From the NCBI RefSeq assembly GCF_037975245.1, contig NC_092561.1:12275001-12339000 (forward strand): a stretch of 64,000 bases of DNA, in the 5' to 3' direction. The position numbers were made by a program, and so were the translations under genes. The notes under the pieces were generated by a model, which was given only the letters and a program-made list of their open reading frames with translations, had not been told where the DNA came from and ran no database searches. This stretch comes from Apostichopus japonicus (lineage: Eukaryota; Echinodermata; Holothuroidea; Aspidochirotida; Stichopodidae). This document shows positions 21,584 to 37,900 of this stretch, piece after piece; within the stretch, counting starts at the first letter, position 1; each line of letters begins with the position of its first letter.

Positions 21584-24530
21584 CATTCGATTGATCAGTA
21601 CCGCACATTCGATTGATCGATACCGCACATTCGATTGATCAATACCGTACATTCGATTGATCGGGTCCGCGCATTCGATCGATCGGTACCGAATATTCGA
21701 TTGATCGATACCGCACAATCCATTCATCGATACCGAACATTCGATTCATCGATACCGAACATTCGATTCATCGGTACCGAACATTCGATTCATCGGTTCC
21801 GCACATTCGATCATTCGGTACCGAAAAATCGATTGATCGGTAACGCACATTCAATCGATCAGTACCGCACATACGATCGATCGGTACCGCACATTCGATT
21901 GATCGGTACCGCACATTCGATTGATCGGTAATGCACATTCGATTTATCGATTCCGCACATTCGATTTATTCATACCGCACATTCGATTGAACGGTACGGC
22001 ACATTCGATTGATCGGTACGGCACATTCGATTGATCGGTACCGAACATTCGATTGATCGGTACTGCACATTCGATTGATCGGTACCGCACATTCGATTGA
22101 TCGGTAAGGCACAATCGATTGATCGGTACCGAACATTCGATTTATCGATACCGAACGTTCGATTGATCGGTAACGCACAATCCATCGATCGGTATCGCAA
22201 ATTCGATTGATCGGTAACACACATTCGATTGATCGGTACCGCACAATCGATCGATCGGTACCGCACATTCGATAGATCGGTACCGAACATTCGATTGATT
22301 ACTACCGCACAATCGATTGATCGGTTCCGAACATTCAATTGATCGATAATGCACATTCGATTGATCGATACCGAACATTCGATTGATCGATAACGCACAT
22401 TTGATTGATCGGTACCGAACATTCGATTGATCGGTACCGCACAATCTATCGATCGGTACCGCACATTCGATTGATCGGTACCGCACATTCGATCGATCGG
22501 TACCGCACATTCGATTGATCGATACCGCATATTCGATTGATCTGTAACGCACATTCGATCGATCGGTACCGCACATTCGATCGATCGGTACCGCACATTC
22601 GATAGATCGGTACCGAACATTTGACCGATTAGTACCGCACAATCGATCGATCGGTACCGCGTATTCGATTTATCGGTACCGCACATTCGATCGATCGGTA
22701 CCGCACATTCGATTGATCGATACCGCACATTCGATTGATCTGTAACGCACATTCGATTGATTGGCATCGCACAATCGTTCGATCGGTACCGCAAATTCGA
22801 TAGATCGGTAACGCACATTCGATTGATCGGTACCGCACAATCGATCGATCGGTACCGCACATTCGATAGATCGGTACCGCACATTCGACCGATTAGTACC
22901 GCACAATCGATCGATCGGTATCGCACATTCGATTGATCGGTACCGCACATTCGATTGATCGGTACCACACATTCGATTGATCGGTACCGAAAATTCGATT
23001 GATCGATAACGCACATTCGATTGAGCGTTACCGAACATTCGATCGATCGATAACGCACATTCGATTGATCGGTACAGAACATTCGATTGATCGGTACCGC
23101 ACATTCGATTGATCGGTACCACACATTCGATTGATCGGTACCGAAAATTCGATTAATCGATAACGCACATTCGATTGAGCGTTACCGAACATTCGATCGA
23201 TCGATAACGCACATTCGATTGATCGGTACAGAACATTCGATTAATCGGTAACGCACAATCGATTGATATGTACCGCACATTCGATTTATCGATTCCGCAC
23301 ATTCGATTTATCGATACAGAACATTCGATTGAACGGTACGGCACATTCGATTGATCGGTACGGCACATTCGATTGATCGGTACTGCACATTCGATTGATC
23401 GGTACCGCACATTCGATTGATCAGTAACGCACAATCGATCGATCGGTACCGCACATTCGATAGATCGGTACCGAACATTCGACCGATTAGTACCGCACAA
23501 TCCATCGATCGGTAACGCACATTCGATTGATCGGTACCACACATTCGATTGAGCGGTACCGCACATTCGATCGATCGATAACGCACATTCGATTGATCGG
23601 TACCGAACATTCGATTGATCAGTAACGCACAATCGATTGATATGTACCGCACATTCGATTTATCGATTCCGCACATTCGATTTATCGATACCGCACATTC
23701 GATTGAACGGTACGGCACATTCGATTGATCGGTAACGCACATTCGATTGATCGGTACTGCACATTCGATTGATCAGTAACGCACAATCGATTGATCGGTA
23801 CCGCACATTCGATAGATCGGTAACGAACATTCGATTGATCGGTACCGAACATTCGATTGATCGGTAGCGCACAATCGATCCTTCGGTACCGCATATTCGA
23901 TTGATCGGTACCGGACATTCGATTGATCGGTACCGAACATTCGACGGATCGGTACCGCACATTCGATTAATCGATATCTCACATTCGATCGATCGGTACC
24001 GCACAATCGATTGATCGGTACCGCAAGTTCCATTAATCGATATCTCACAATCGATCGATCGGTACCGCACATTCGATTGATCGGTACCGCAAGTTCGATT
24101 GATCGGTACCGCACATGCGATAGATCGGTAGCGCACATTCGAATAATCGATAACACATTGGTTCGTTTTACCGCACATTCGATTGATCGGTACAGCACAT
24201 TCGATTGATCGGTACCGCAAATTCGATTAATCGATATCTCACAATCGATTGATCGATAACGCACATTCGATTGATCGGTACCGAACATTCGATTTATCGA
24301 TAACGCACATTCGATAGACCGGTACCGAACATTCGATTGATTAGTATTGCACAATCGATCGTTCGGTATCGGATATTTGATAGATCGGTACCTCACATTC
24401 AATTGATCGGTACCACACATTCGATAGATCGGTACCGAACATTCGATTGATCGATCACGCACATTCGATTGATCGGTACCGAACATTCGATTGATCGATA
24501 ACGAACATTCGATTGATCGGTACCGAACAT
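21584..24530. repeat. Higher-order repeat copy B, 2,944 bp
   Basis: Second copy of the 18,640-21,583 block. The only differences I saw by eye are single bases, for example near 20,303/23,247 (GATCGGTTACG versus AATCGGTAACG), 20,366/23,310 (CAGCAC versus CAGAAC), 20,950/23,894 (GCACATTC versus GCATATTC) and 21,031/23,975 (GAGATCTC versus GATATCTC). Similarity stops at about 24,530. Confidence 0.9.
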
Positions 24531-26136
24531 TCGATTGATCGGTACCGCACAATCCATCGATCGGTACCGCACATTCGATTGATCGGTACCGCACATTCGA
24601 TCGATCGGTACCGCACAATCGATTGATCGGTACCGCACATTCAATTGATCTGTAACGCACAATCGATTGATCGGTACCGCACATTCGATTGATCGGTACC
24701 GCACATGCGATTGATCGGTACCGCACATGTGATTGATCGATACCGCACATTCGATTTATCGATACCGCACATTCGATAGATCGGTACGGCACATTCGATT
24801 GATTGGTACGGCACTTTCGATCGATCGGTACCGCACATTGGATCGATCGATACCGCACATTCGATTGATCGGTAACGCCCATTCGATTGATCGGTACCGC
24901 AAATTCGATTGATCGGTACCGGAAGTTCGATTAATCGATATCTCACAATCGATCGATCGGTACCGCACATTCGATTGATCGGTACCGCACAATCGATTGA
25001 TTAGTACTGCACAATCGATTGATCGGTACCGCACAATCGATTCTTCGGTACCGAACATTCGATTAATCGATATCTCACAATCGATTGTTCGGTACTGCAG
25101 ATTTAATTCATCGGTATCGAACATTCGCTTGATCGGTTCCGCAATTCGATTGATCGGGAGCGCACATTCGAATAATCAATAACGCACATTCGTTCGTTTT
25201 ACCGCACATTCGATTGATCGGTACGGCACAATCGATTGATCGATAACGCACATTCGATTTAACGGTACCGATCATTCGATTGATCGGTAACGCACATCCA
25301 TCGATCGGTACCGCACATTCGATTGATCGGTACCGCACATTCGATCGATCGGTACCGCACATTCGATTGATCGGTAACGCACATTCGACTGATCGATAAC
25401 GCACATTTGATTGATCGGTACCGCACATTCGATTGATCGATACCGCACATTCGATTGATCTGTAACGGACATTCGATTGATCGGTACCGCACATTCGATT
25501 GATCGGTACCGCACATCCGATTGATTGGTACCGCACATTCGATTTATCGATACCGCACATTCGATTGATCGATACCAAACATTCGATAGATCGGTACGGC
25601 ACATTCGATTGATCGGTACGGCACATTCGATCGATCGGTACCGTACCTTCGATCGATCGATACCACACCTTCGATTGATCGGTACCGCACAATCGATCGA
25701 TCGGTACGGCAAATTCGATTGATCGGTACCGCACATGCGATTGATCGGTAGCGCAAATTCGATTGATCGGTAACGCACATTCGATTGATCGGTACCGCAC
25801 ATTAGATTGATCGGTACCGCAAGTTCGATTGATCAGTACCGCACATGCGATGGATCGGTAGCGCACATTCGAAGAATCGATAACGCACATTCGTTCGTTT
25901 TACCGCACATTCGATTGATCGGTACGGCAAAATCGATTGATCGATAACGCACATTCGATTGATCGGTACCGCACATTCGATTAATCGATATCTCACAATC
26001 GATCGATCGGTACCGCACATTCGATTGATCTGTACCGCCCAATCGATCAATCGGTACCGCAACTTCGATTGATTGGTACCGCACATTCGATTGATCGGTA
26101 ACGGACATTCAATTGATCGGTACCGCACATTCGATT

Positions 26137-28115
26137 GATCAATACCGGACATTCAATTGATCGGTACCGCACATTCGATCGATCGGTACCGCACATTCGA
26201 TAGATCGGTACCGAACATTCGATTGATCGGTACCGAACCTTCGATTGATCGATAACGCACATTCGTTCGTTTTACCGCACATTCAATTGATCGGTTGCGC
26301 ATATTCGATTGATTGGTACCGCACAATCGATCGATCGGTACCGCACATTCGATAGATCTGTAACGTACATTCGATTGATCGGTACCGCACAATCTATCGA
26401 TCGGTATCGCACAACCAATTGATCGGTACCGCACATTCGATTGATCGGTACCGAACATTCGATTGATCGGTAACGCACAATCGATTGATATGTACCGCAC
26501 ATTCGATTGATCGGTAACGCATATTCGATTGATCGGTACCGAACATTCGATTGATCGATTACGCACACTCGATTGATCGGTACCGAACATTCGATTGATC
26601 GGTACTGCACATTCGATTGATCGGTACCGCACATTCGATTGATCAGTAAGGCACAATCGATTGATCGATACCGAACATTCGATTTATCGATACCGAACGT
26701 TCGATTGATCGGTAACGCACAATCCATCGATCGGTATCGCAAATTCGATTGATCGGTAACACACATTCGATTGATCGGTACCGCACAATCGATCGATCGG
26801 TACCGCACATTCGTTAGATCGGTACCGAACATTCGATTGATTACTACCGCACAATCGATTGATCGGTTCCGAACATTCAATTGATCGATAATGCACATTC
26901 GATTGATCGATACCGAACATTCGATTGATCGATAACGCACATTTGATTGATCGGTACCGAACATTCGATTGATCGGTACCGCACAATCTATCGATCGGTA
27001 CCGCACATTCGATTGATCGGTACCGCACATTCGATTGATCGGTACCGCACAATCGATCGATCGGTACCGAACATTCGATAGTTCGGTACCGAACATTCGA
27101 TTGATTAGTACCGCACAATCGATCGATCGGTATCGCACATTCGATTGATCGGTACCGCACATTCGATTGATCGGTACCGCACATTCGATTGATCGATAAC
27201 GCACATTCGATAGTTCGGTACCGAACATTCGATTGATCGATACCGCACATTCGACATATCGATACCAAACATTCGATAGATCGGTACGGCACATTCGATT
27301 GATCGGTACGGCACTTTCGATCGATCGGTACCGTACCTTCGATCGATCGATAACGCACATTCGATTGATCGGTACCGCACATTCGATTGATCGATAACGC
27401 ACATTCGATTGATCGGCACCGAACATTCGATTGATCGATAACGCACATTCGATTGATCGGTACCGAACATTCGATTGATCGGTACCGCACAATACATCGA
27501 TCGGTACCGCACATTCGATTGATCGGTACCGCACATGCGATTGATCGGTACCGCAAATGCCATTGATCGATACCGCACATTCGATTTATCGATACCAAAC
27601 ATTCGATAGATCGGTATGGCACATTCGATTGATCGGTACGGCACATTCGATCGATCGGTACCGTACCTTCGATCGATCGATACCGCACATTCGATTGATC
27701 GGTAACGCACATTCGATTGATCGATATCTCACAATCGATCGATCGGTACCGCACATTCGATTGATCGGTACCGCACATTCGATTAATCGATATCTCACAA
27801 TCGATTGATCGATAACGTACATTCGATTGATCGGAACCCAACATTCGATTGATCGGAAATGCACATTCGATTGATCGGTAACGCACATTCGATTGATCGG
27901 TACCGAACATTAGATTAAGCGATAACGCACATTCGATTGATATTTACCGAACATTCGATTGATCGGTTCCGCAAAATCGATCGATCGGTACCGCATATTT
28001 CGATTGATCGGTACCGGACATTCGATTGATCATTACCGAACATTCGACGGATCGGTACCGCACATTCGATTAATCGATATCTCACAATCGATCGATCGGT
28101 ACCGCACATTCGATT
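26137..28115. repeat. Higher-order repeat pair, copy 1 (about 1,979 bp)
   Basis: Begins at GATCAATACCGGACATTCAA. It matches the following block base for base over long stretches, at an offset of 1,979 bp at the left and 2,155 bp from about 26,700 onward. The difference, 176 bp, is eight units gained in copy 2 or lost here. Confidence 0.82.
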
Positions 28116-30271
28116 GATCAATACCGGACATTCAATTGATCGGTACCGCACATTCGATCGATCGGTACCGCACATTCGATAGATCGGTACCGAACATTCG
28201 ATTGATCGGTACCGAACCTTCGATTGATCGATAACGCACATTCGTTCGTTTTACCGCACATTCAATTGATCGGTTGCGCACATTCGATTGATTGGTACCG
28301 CACAATCGATCGATCGGTACCGCACATTCTATAGATCTGTAACGTACATTCGATTGATCGGTACCGCACAATCTATCGATCGGTATCGCACAACCGATTG
28401 ATCGGTACCACACATTCGATTGATCGGTACCGAACATTCGATTGATCGGTAACGCACAATCGATTGATATGTACCGCACATTCGATTGATCGGTAACGCA
28501 TATTCGATTGATCGGTACCGAACATTCGATTGATCGATTACGCACACTCGATTGATCGGTACCGAACATTCGAGTGATCGGTACCGCACATTCGATTGAT
28601 CGGTGCCGCACATTCGATTGATCGGTAATGCACATTCGATTTATCGATTCCGCACATTCGATTTATTCATACCGCACATTCGATTGAACGGTACGGCACA
28701 TTCGATTGATCGGTACGGCACATTCGATTGATCGGTACCGAACATTCGATTGATCGGTACTGCACATTCGATTGATCGGTACCGCACATTCGATTGATCA
28801 GTAAGGCACAATCGATTGATCGGTACCGAACATTCGATTTATCGATACCGAACGTTCGATTGATCGGTAACGCACAATCCATCGATCGGTATCGCAAATT
28901 CGATTGATCGGTAACACACATTCGATTGATCGGTACCGCACAATCGATCGATCGGTACCGCACATTCGATAGATCGGTACCGAACATTCGATTGATTACT
29001 ACCGCACAATCGATTGATCGGTTCCGAACATTCAATTGATCGATAATGCACATTCGATTGATCGATACCGAACATTCGATTGATCGATAACGCACATTTG
29101 ATTGATCGGTACCGAACATTCGATTGATCGGTACCGCACAATCTATCGATCGGTACCGCACATTCGATTGATCGGTACCGCACATTCGATTGATCGGTAC
29201 CGCACAATCGATCGATCGGTACCGAACATTCGATAGTTCGGTACCGAACATTCGATTGATTAGTACCGCACAATCGATCGATCGGTATCGCACATTCGAT
29301 TGATCGGTACCACACATTCGATTGATCGGTACCGCACATTCGATTGATCGATAACGCACATTCGATAGTTCGGTACCGAACATTCGATTGATCGATACCC
29401 CACATTCGACATATCGATACCAAACATTCGATAGATCGGTACGGCACATTCGATTGATCGGTACGGCACTTTCGATCGATCGGTACCGTACCTTCGATCG
29501 ATCGATAACGCACATTCGATTGATCGGTACCGCACATTCGATTGATCGATAACGCACATTCGATTGATCGGCACCGAACATTCGATTGATCGATAACGCA
29601 CATTCGATTGATCGGTACCGAACATTCGATTGATCGGTACCGCACAATACATCGATCGGTACCGCACATTCGATTGATCGGTACCGCACATGCGATTGAT
29701 CGGTACCGCAAATGCCATTGATCGATACCGCACATTCGATTTATCGATACCAAACATTCGATAGATCGGTATGGCACATTCGATTGATCGGTACGGCACA
29801 TTCGATCGATCGGTACCGTACCTTCGATCGATCGATACCGCACATTCGATTGATCGGTAACGCACATTCGATTGATCGATATCTCACAATCGATCGATCG
29901 GTACCGCACATTCGATTGATCGGTACCGCAAGTTCGATTAATCGATATCTCACAATCGATTGATCGATAACGTACATTCGATTGATCGGAACCCAACATT
30001 CGATTGATCGGAAATGCACATTCGATTGATCGGTAACGCACATTCGATTGATCGGTACCGAACATTAGATTAAGCGATAACGCACATTCGATTGATAGGT
30101 ACCGAACATTCGATTGATCGGTTCCGCAAAATCGATCGATCGGTACCGCATATTTCGATTGATCGGTACCGGACATTCGATTGATCATTACCGAACATTC
30201 GACGGATCGGTACCGCACATTCGATTAATCGATATCTCACAATCGATCGATCGGTACCGCACATTCGATTG
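28116..30271. repeat. Higher-order repeat pair, copy 2 (about 2,155 bp)
   Basis: Tandem copy of 26,137-28,115, with about 176 bp extra near 28,620-28,800 (units with CGATTCCGCAC and TTATTCATACCGC). Those extra units resemble 18,990-19,070 and 21,940-22,010, so they may have come by exchange between distant parts of the array. Confidence 0.8.
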
Positions 30272-33159
30272 ATCGGTACCGCACATTTGATTGATCCGTA
30301 CCGTACATGCGATGGATCGGTAGCGCACATTCGAATAATCGATAACGCACATTCGTTCCTTTACCGCACTTTCGATTGATCGGTACGGCACAATCGTTTG
30401 ATCGATAACGCACATTCGATTGATCGGTACCGGACATTCGATTGATCGGTACCGCTCATTCGATCGATCGGTACCGCACATACGATTAATCGATATCTCA
30501 CAATCGATCGATCGGTACCGCACATTCGAGATATCGGTAACGCCACTTCGATTGATCGGTACCGCACATTCGATTGATCGATAACGCACATTCGATAGTT
30601 CGGTACCGAACATTCGATTGATTAGTACCGCATAATCGATCGATCGGTACCGCACATTCGATTGATCGGTACCGCACATTCGATTGATCGGTACCGCACA
30701 TGCGATGGATCGGTAGCGCACATTCGAATAATCAAAAACGCACATTCGTTCGTTTTACCGCACATTCGATTGATCGGTACCGGACATTCGATTGATCGGT
30801 ACCGCACATTCGATTGATCGGTACCGCACATTCGATTGATCGGTACCGCACAATCGATTGATTGGTACCGCACATTCGATTGATCTGTAACGCACAATCG
30901 ATTGATCGGTACCGAACATTCGATTGATCGGTACCGCACATGCGATTGATCGGTACCGCACATTCGATTGATCGATACCGCACATTCGATTTATCGATAC
31001 CGCACATTCGATAGATCGGTACGGCACATTCGATTGATTGGTACGGCACTTTCGATCGATCGGTACCGCACATTGGATCGATCGATACCGCACATTCGAT
31101 TGATCGGTAACGCCCATTCGATTGATCGGTACCGCAAATTCGATTGATCGGTACCGCAAGTTCGATTAATCGATATCTCACAATCGATCGATCGGTACCG
31201 CACATTCGATTGATCGGTACCGCACAATCGATCGATCGGTACCGCACAATCGATTGATTAGTACCGCACAATCGATCGAACGGTATCGCACATTCGATTG
31301 ATCGGTACCACACATTCGATTGATCGGTACCGCACATTCGATTGATCGATAACGCACATTCGATAGTTCGGTACCGAACATTCGATTGATCGGTACCGTA
31401 CCTTCGATCGATCGATACCACACCTTCGATTGATCGGTAACGCACATTCGATTGATCGGTACCGCAAATTCGATTGATCGGTACCGCACATGCGATTGAT
31501 CGGTAGCGCAAATTCGATTGATCGGTAACGCACATTCGATTGATCGGTACCGAACATTCGATTTATCGATAACGCACAATCGATCGATCGGTACCGCACA
31601 TTAGATTGATCGGTACCGCAAGTTCGATTGATCAGTACCGCACATGCGATGGATCGGTAACGCACATTCGATAGACCGGTACCGAACATTCGATTGATTA
31701 GTATTGCACAATCGGTCGTTCGGTATCGGATATTTGATAGATCGGTACCTCACATTCAATTGATCGGTACCACACATTCGATAGATCGGTACCGAACATT
31801 CGATTGATCGATCACGCACATTCGATTGATCGGTACCGAACATTCGATTGATCGATAACGAACATTCGATTGATCGGTACCGAACATTCGATTGATCGGT
31901 ACCGCACAATCCATCGATCGGTACCACACATTCGATAGATCGGTACCGAACATTCGATTGATCGATCACGCACATTCGATTGATCGGTACCGAACATTCG
32001 ATTGATCGATAACGAACATTCGATTGATCGGTACCGAACATTCGATTGATCGGTACCGCACAATCCATCGATCGGTACCGCACATTCGATTAATCGGTAC
32101 CGCACATGCGATAGATCGGAAGCGCACATTCGAATAATCGATAACGCACATTCGTTCGTTTTACCGCACAATTCGATTGATCGGTACCGCACATTCGATT
32201 GATCGATAACGAACATTCGATTGTTCGGTACCGAACATTCGATTGATCGGTACCGCACATTCGATTGATCGGTACCGCACAATCCATCGATCGGTACCGC
32301 ACATTCGATTGATCGGTACGGCACATGCGATTGATCGGTACCGTACATTCGATCGATCGATACCGCACATTCGATTGATCGGTAACGAACATTCGATTGA
32401 TCGATATCTCACAATCGATCGATCGGTACCGCACATTCGATTGATCGGTGCCGAACATTCGATTGATCGGTAACACACATTCGATTGATCGGTAACGCAC
32501 ATTCGATTGATCGGTACCGAACATTCGATTTAGCGATAACGCACATTCGATTGATCGGTACCGAACATTCGATTGATCGGTACCGCACAATCGATCGATC
32601 GGTACCGAACATTCGACGGATCGGTACCGCACATTCGATTGATCGGTACCGCACATGCGATGGATCGGTTCCGCACATTCGAATATTCGATAACGCACAT
32701 TCGTTCGTTTACCGCACATTCGATTGATCGATAACGCACATTCGATCGATCGGTACCGCACATTTGACAGATCGGTAACGCACATTCGATTGATCGGTAC
32801 CGCACAATCGATCGATCGGTACCGAACATTCGATAGTTCGGTACCGAACATTCGATTGATCGGTACCGCACAATCGATCGATCGGTACGGCACATTCGAT
32901 CGATCGGTACCGTACCTTCGATCGATCGATACCGCACATTCGATTGATCGGTAACGCACATTCGATTGATCGATATCTCACAATCGATCGATCGGTACCG
33001 CACATTCGATTGATCGGTACCGCAAGTTCGATTAATCGATATCTCACAATCGATTGATCGATAACGCACATTCGATTGATCGGAACCCAACATTCGATTG
33101 ATCGGAAATGCACATTCGATTGATCGGTAACGCACATTCGATTGATCGGTACCGAACAT

Positions 33160-34900
33160 TAGATTAAGCGATAACGCACATTCGATTGATAGGTACCGAA
33201 CATTCGATTGATCGATACCGCACATTCGACATATCGATACCAAACATTCGATTGATCGGTACGGCACATTCGATTGATCGGTACGGCACATTCGATCGAT
33301 CGGTACCGTACCTTCGATCGATCGATACCGCACATTCGATTGATCGGTAACACACATTCGATTGATCGGTACCGCAAATTCGATTGATCGGTACCGCACA
33401 TGCGATCCTTCGGTACCGCACATTCGATCGATCGGTACCGCACATTCGATAGATCGGTACCGAACATTCGATTGATTAGTACCGCACAATCGATCGATCG
33501 GTATCGCACATTCGATTGATCGGTACCGCACATTCGATTGATCGGTACCACACATTCGATTGATCGGTACCGCACATTCGATTGATCGATAAGGCACATT
33601 CGATTGATCGGCACCGAACATTCGATTGATCGATAACACACATTCGATTGATCGGTACCGAACATTCGATTCATAGGTACCGCAAGTTCGATTAATCGAT
33701 ATCTCACAATCGATTGATCGATAACGCACATTCGATTGATCGGTACCGAACATTCGATTGATCGGTAATGCACATTCGATTAATCGGTAACGCACATTCG
33801 ATTGATCGGTACCGCACATTCGATTAATCGATACCGCACATTCGATTGATCTGTAACGCACATTCGATTGATCGGTACCGAACATTCGATTGATCGATAC
33901 CGCACATTCGACATATCGATACCAAACATTCGATAGATCGGTACGGCACATTCGATTGATCGGTACGGCACATTCGATCGATCGGTACCGTACCTTCGAT
34001 CGATCGATACCGCACATTCGTTTGATCGGTAACACACATTCGATTGATCGGTACCGCAAATTCGATTGATCGGTACCGCACATGCGATCCTTCGGTACCG
34101 CACATTCGATCGATCGGTACCGCACATTCGATAGATCGGTACCGAACATTCGATTGATTAGTACCGCACAATCGATCGATCGGTATCGCACATTCGATTG
34201 ATCGGTACCGCACATTCGATTGATCGGTACCACACATTCGATTGATCGGTACCGCACATTCGATTGATCGATAAGGCACATTCGATTGATCGGTACCAAA
34301 CATTCGATTGATCGATACCGCACATTCGACATATCGATACCAAACATTCGATAGATCGGTACGGCACATTCGATTGATCGGTACGGCACATTCGATCGAT
34401 CGGTACCGTACCTTCGATCGATCGATACCGCACATTCGATTGATCGGTAACACACATTCGATTGATCGGTACCGCAAATTCGATTGATCGGTACCGCACA
34501 TGCGATCCTTCGGTACCGCACATTCGATCGATCGGTACCGCACATTCGATTGATCGGTACCGCACATTCGATTGATCGGTACCACACATTCGATTGATCG
34601 GTACCGCACATTCGATTGATCGATAACGCACATTCGATTGATCGGCACCGAACATTCGATTGATCGATAACACACATTCGATTGATCGGTACCGAACATT
34701 CGATTCATAGGTACCGCAAGTTCGATTAATCGATATCTCACAATCGATTGATCGATAACGCACATTCGATTGATCGGTACCGAACATTCGATTGATCGGT
34801 AATGCACATTCGATTAATCGGTAACGCACATTCGATTGATCGGTACCGCACATTCGATTAATCGATACCGCACATTCGATTGATCTGTAACGCACATTCG
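33160..34900. repeat. Overlapping 682- and 1,034-bp higher-order repeats
   Basis: The marker blocks CGACATATCGATACCAAAC and GCGATCCTTCGGTACC recur at offsets of 682 bp (31 units) around 33.2-34.1 kb and again near 34.3-34.5 kb. Another set (CATAGGTACCGCAAGTTCG) recurs at 1,034 bp (47 units). Confidence 0.65.
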
Positions 34901-37900
34901 ATTGATCGGTACCGAACATTCGATCGATCGGTACCGCACATTCGATTAATCGATATCTCACAATCGATCGATCGGTATCGCACATTCGATTGATCGGTAC
35001 CGCAAGTTCGATTAATCGATATCTCACAATCGATCGATCGGTACCGCACATTCGATTGATCGGTACCGCAAGTTCGATAGATCGGAAGCGCACATTCGAA
35101 TAATCGATATCGCACATTCGTTCGTTTTACCGCACATTCGATTGATCGGTACCGCACATTCGATTGATCGATAACGCACATTCGATTGATCGGTACCGGA
35201 CATTCGATTTATCGGTACCGAACATTCGACGGATCGGTACCGTACATTCGATGGATCGGTAGCGCACATTCGAATAATCGATAACGCACATTCGTTCGTT
35301 TACCGCACTTTCGATTGATCGGTACGGCACAATCGATTGATCGATAACGCACATTCGATTGATCGGTACCGGACATTCGATTGATCGGTACCGCACATTC
35401 GATTGATCGGTACCGCACATACGATTAACCGATATCTCACAATCGATCGATCGGTACCGCACATTCGACATATCGGTAACGCACATTCGATTGATCGGTA
35501 CCGCACATTCGATAGTTCGGTACCGAACATTCGAATGATTAGTACCGCATAATCGATCGATCGGTACCGCACATTCGATTGATCGGTACCGGATATTCGA
35601 TTGATCGGTACCGCACATTCGATTGATCGGTACCGCACATTCGATTAATCGATATCTCACAATCGATTGATCGGTACCGCACATTCGATTGATCGGTATC
35701 GCAAATTCGATTTATCAGTAACGCACATTCGATTGATCGATACCGCACAAGCGATTGATCGGTACCGCACATTCGATAGATCGGTACCGCACATTCGATT
35801 GATCGATACCGCACATTCGATAGATCGGTACGGCACATTCGATTGATTGGTACGGCACTTTCGATCGATCGGTAGCGCACATTGGATCGATCGGTACCGC
35901 ACATTCGATTGATCGGTACCACACATTCGATTGATCGGTACCGCACATTCGATTGATCGATAAGGCACATTCGATTGATCGGCACCGAACATTCGATTGA
36001 TCGATAACACACATTCGATTGATCGGTACCGAACATTCGATTCATAGGTACCGCAAGTTCGATTGATCGATATCTCACAATCGATTGATCGATAACGCAC
36101 ATTCGTTCGTTTACCGCACATTCGATTAATTGGTACGTCACAATCGATTGATCGAAAACGCACATTCGATTGATCGGTATCGGACATTCGATTGATCGGT
36201 ACCGCACATTCGATTGATCGGTACCGCACATTCGATTAATCGATATCACACAATCGATCGATCGGTACCACACATTCGGCAGATCGGTAACGCACCTTCG
36301 ATTGATCGGTACCGCACAATCGATCGATCGGTACCGAACATTCGATTGATTAGTACCGCACAATCGATCGATCGGTACCACACATTCGATTGATCGGTAC
36401 CGCACATTCGATTGATCGATAACGCACATTCGATTGATCGGCACCGAACATTCGATTGATCGATAACGCACATGCGATTGATGGGTACCGAACATTCGAT
36501 TGATCGATACCGCACATTCGATTTATCGATACCAAACATTCGATAGATCGGTACCGCACATTTGATTGATCGGTACCGGAAGTTCGATTGATCGGTACCG
36601 CACATGCGATGGATCGGTAGCGTACATTCTATTGATCGGTAGCGCACATTCGATTTATCGATACCGCACATTCGATTTATCGATACCGCACATTCAATTG
36701 AACGGTACCGCACATTCGATTGATCGGTACTGCACATTCGATTGATCGGTACCGAATATTCGATTGATCAGTAACGCACAATCGATTGATCGGTACCGCA
36801 CATTCGATTGGTCGGTAACGCACATTCGATTGATCGGTACCGAACATTCGATTTATCGATAACGCACATTCGATCGATCGGTACCGAACATTCGATTGAT
36901 CGGTACCGCACAATCGATCGATCGGTACCGCACATTCGATTGATCGGTACCGCAAAATCGATCGATCGGTACCGCACATTCGATTGATCGGTACCGCACA
37001 TTCGTTTTAGCGGTACCGCACATTCGATTAATCGATACCGCACATTCGTTCCGTCGGTATTGCACATTCGATTGATCGGTACCGCACATTCGATTGATCG
37101 GTACCGCACAGTCGATCGATCGGTACCGCACATTCGATTGATTGGTACCGGACATTCAATCGATCGGTACCGAACATTCGATCGATCGGTACCTCACATT
37201 CGATTATTCGATATCTCACAATCAATCGATCGGTACCGCACATTCGCTTGATCGGTACCGCAAGTTCGATGGATTGGTACCGCACAATCGATGGATCGGT
37301 AGCGCACATTCGAATAATCGATAACGCACATTCGTTCGTTTTACCGCACATTCGATTGATCGGTACGGCACAATCGATTGATAGATAACGCACATTCGAT
37401 TGATCGGTACCTGACATTCGATTGATCGGTACCGAACATTCGATTGATCGGTACCGCACATTCGATTAATCGATACCTCACAATCGATCGATCGGTACCG
37501 CACATTCGATTGATCGGTACCGCACATTCGATTGATTGGTACCGAACAATCGATCGATCGGTACCGCAACTTCGATTGATTGGTACCGCACATTCGATTG
37601 ATCGGTTGCGCACATTGGATTGATCGGTACCGAACATTCGATTGATGGGTATCGCAAATTCGATTGATCGGTAACGCACATTCGATTGATCGGTACCGCA
37701 CAATCGATCGATCGGTACCGCACATTCGATAGATCGGTGCCGAACATTCGATTGATCGGTACCGCACAATCGATTGATCGGTACCGAACATTCGATTGAT
37801 CGATAACGCACATTCGATTGATCGGTACCGAACATTCGATTGATCGATAACGCACTTTCGATTGATCGGTACCGAACATTCGATTGATCGGTACCGCAAA

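Noticed and set aside
32530-34677. A 715-codon open frame on the minus strand as a repeat-protein gene
   Set aside because: All three minus-strand frames are open because of the 22-bp unit. Overlapping open frames in the other frames give the same peptide cycle, variant units change residues freely, and there is no flanking gene structure.
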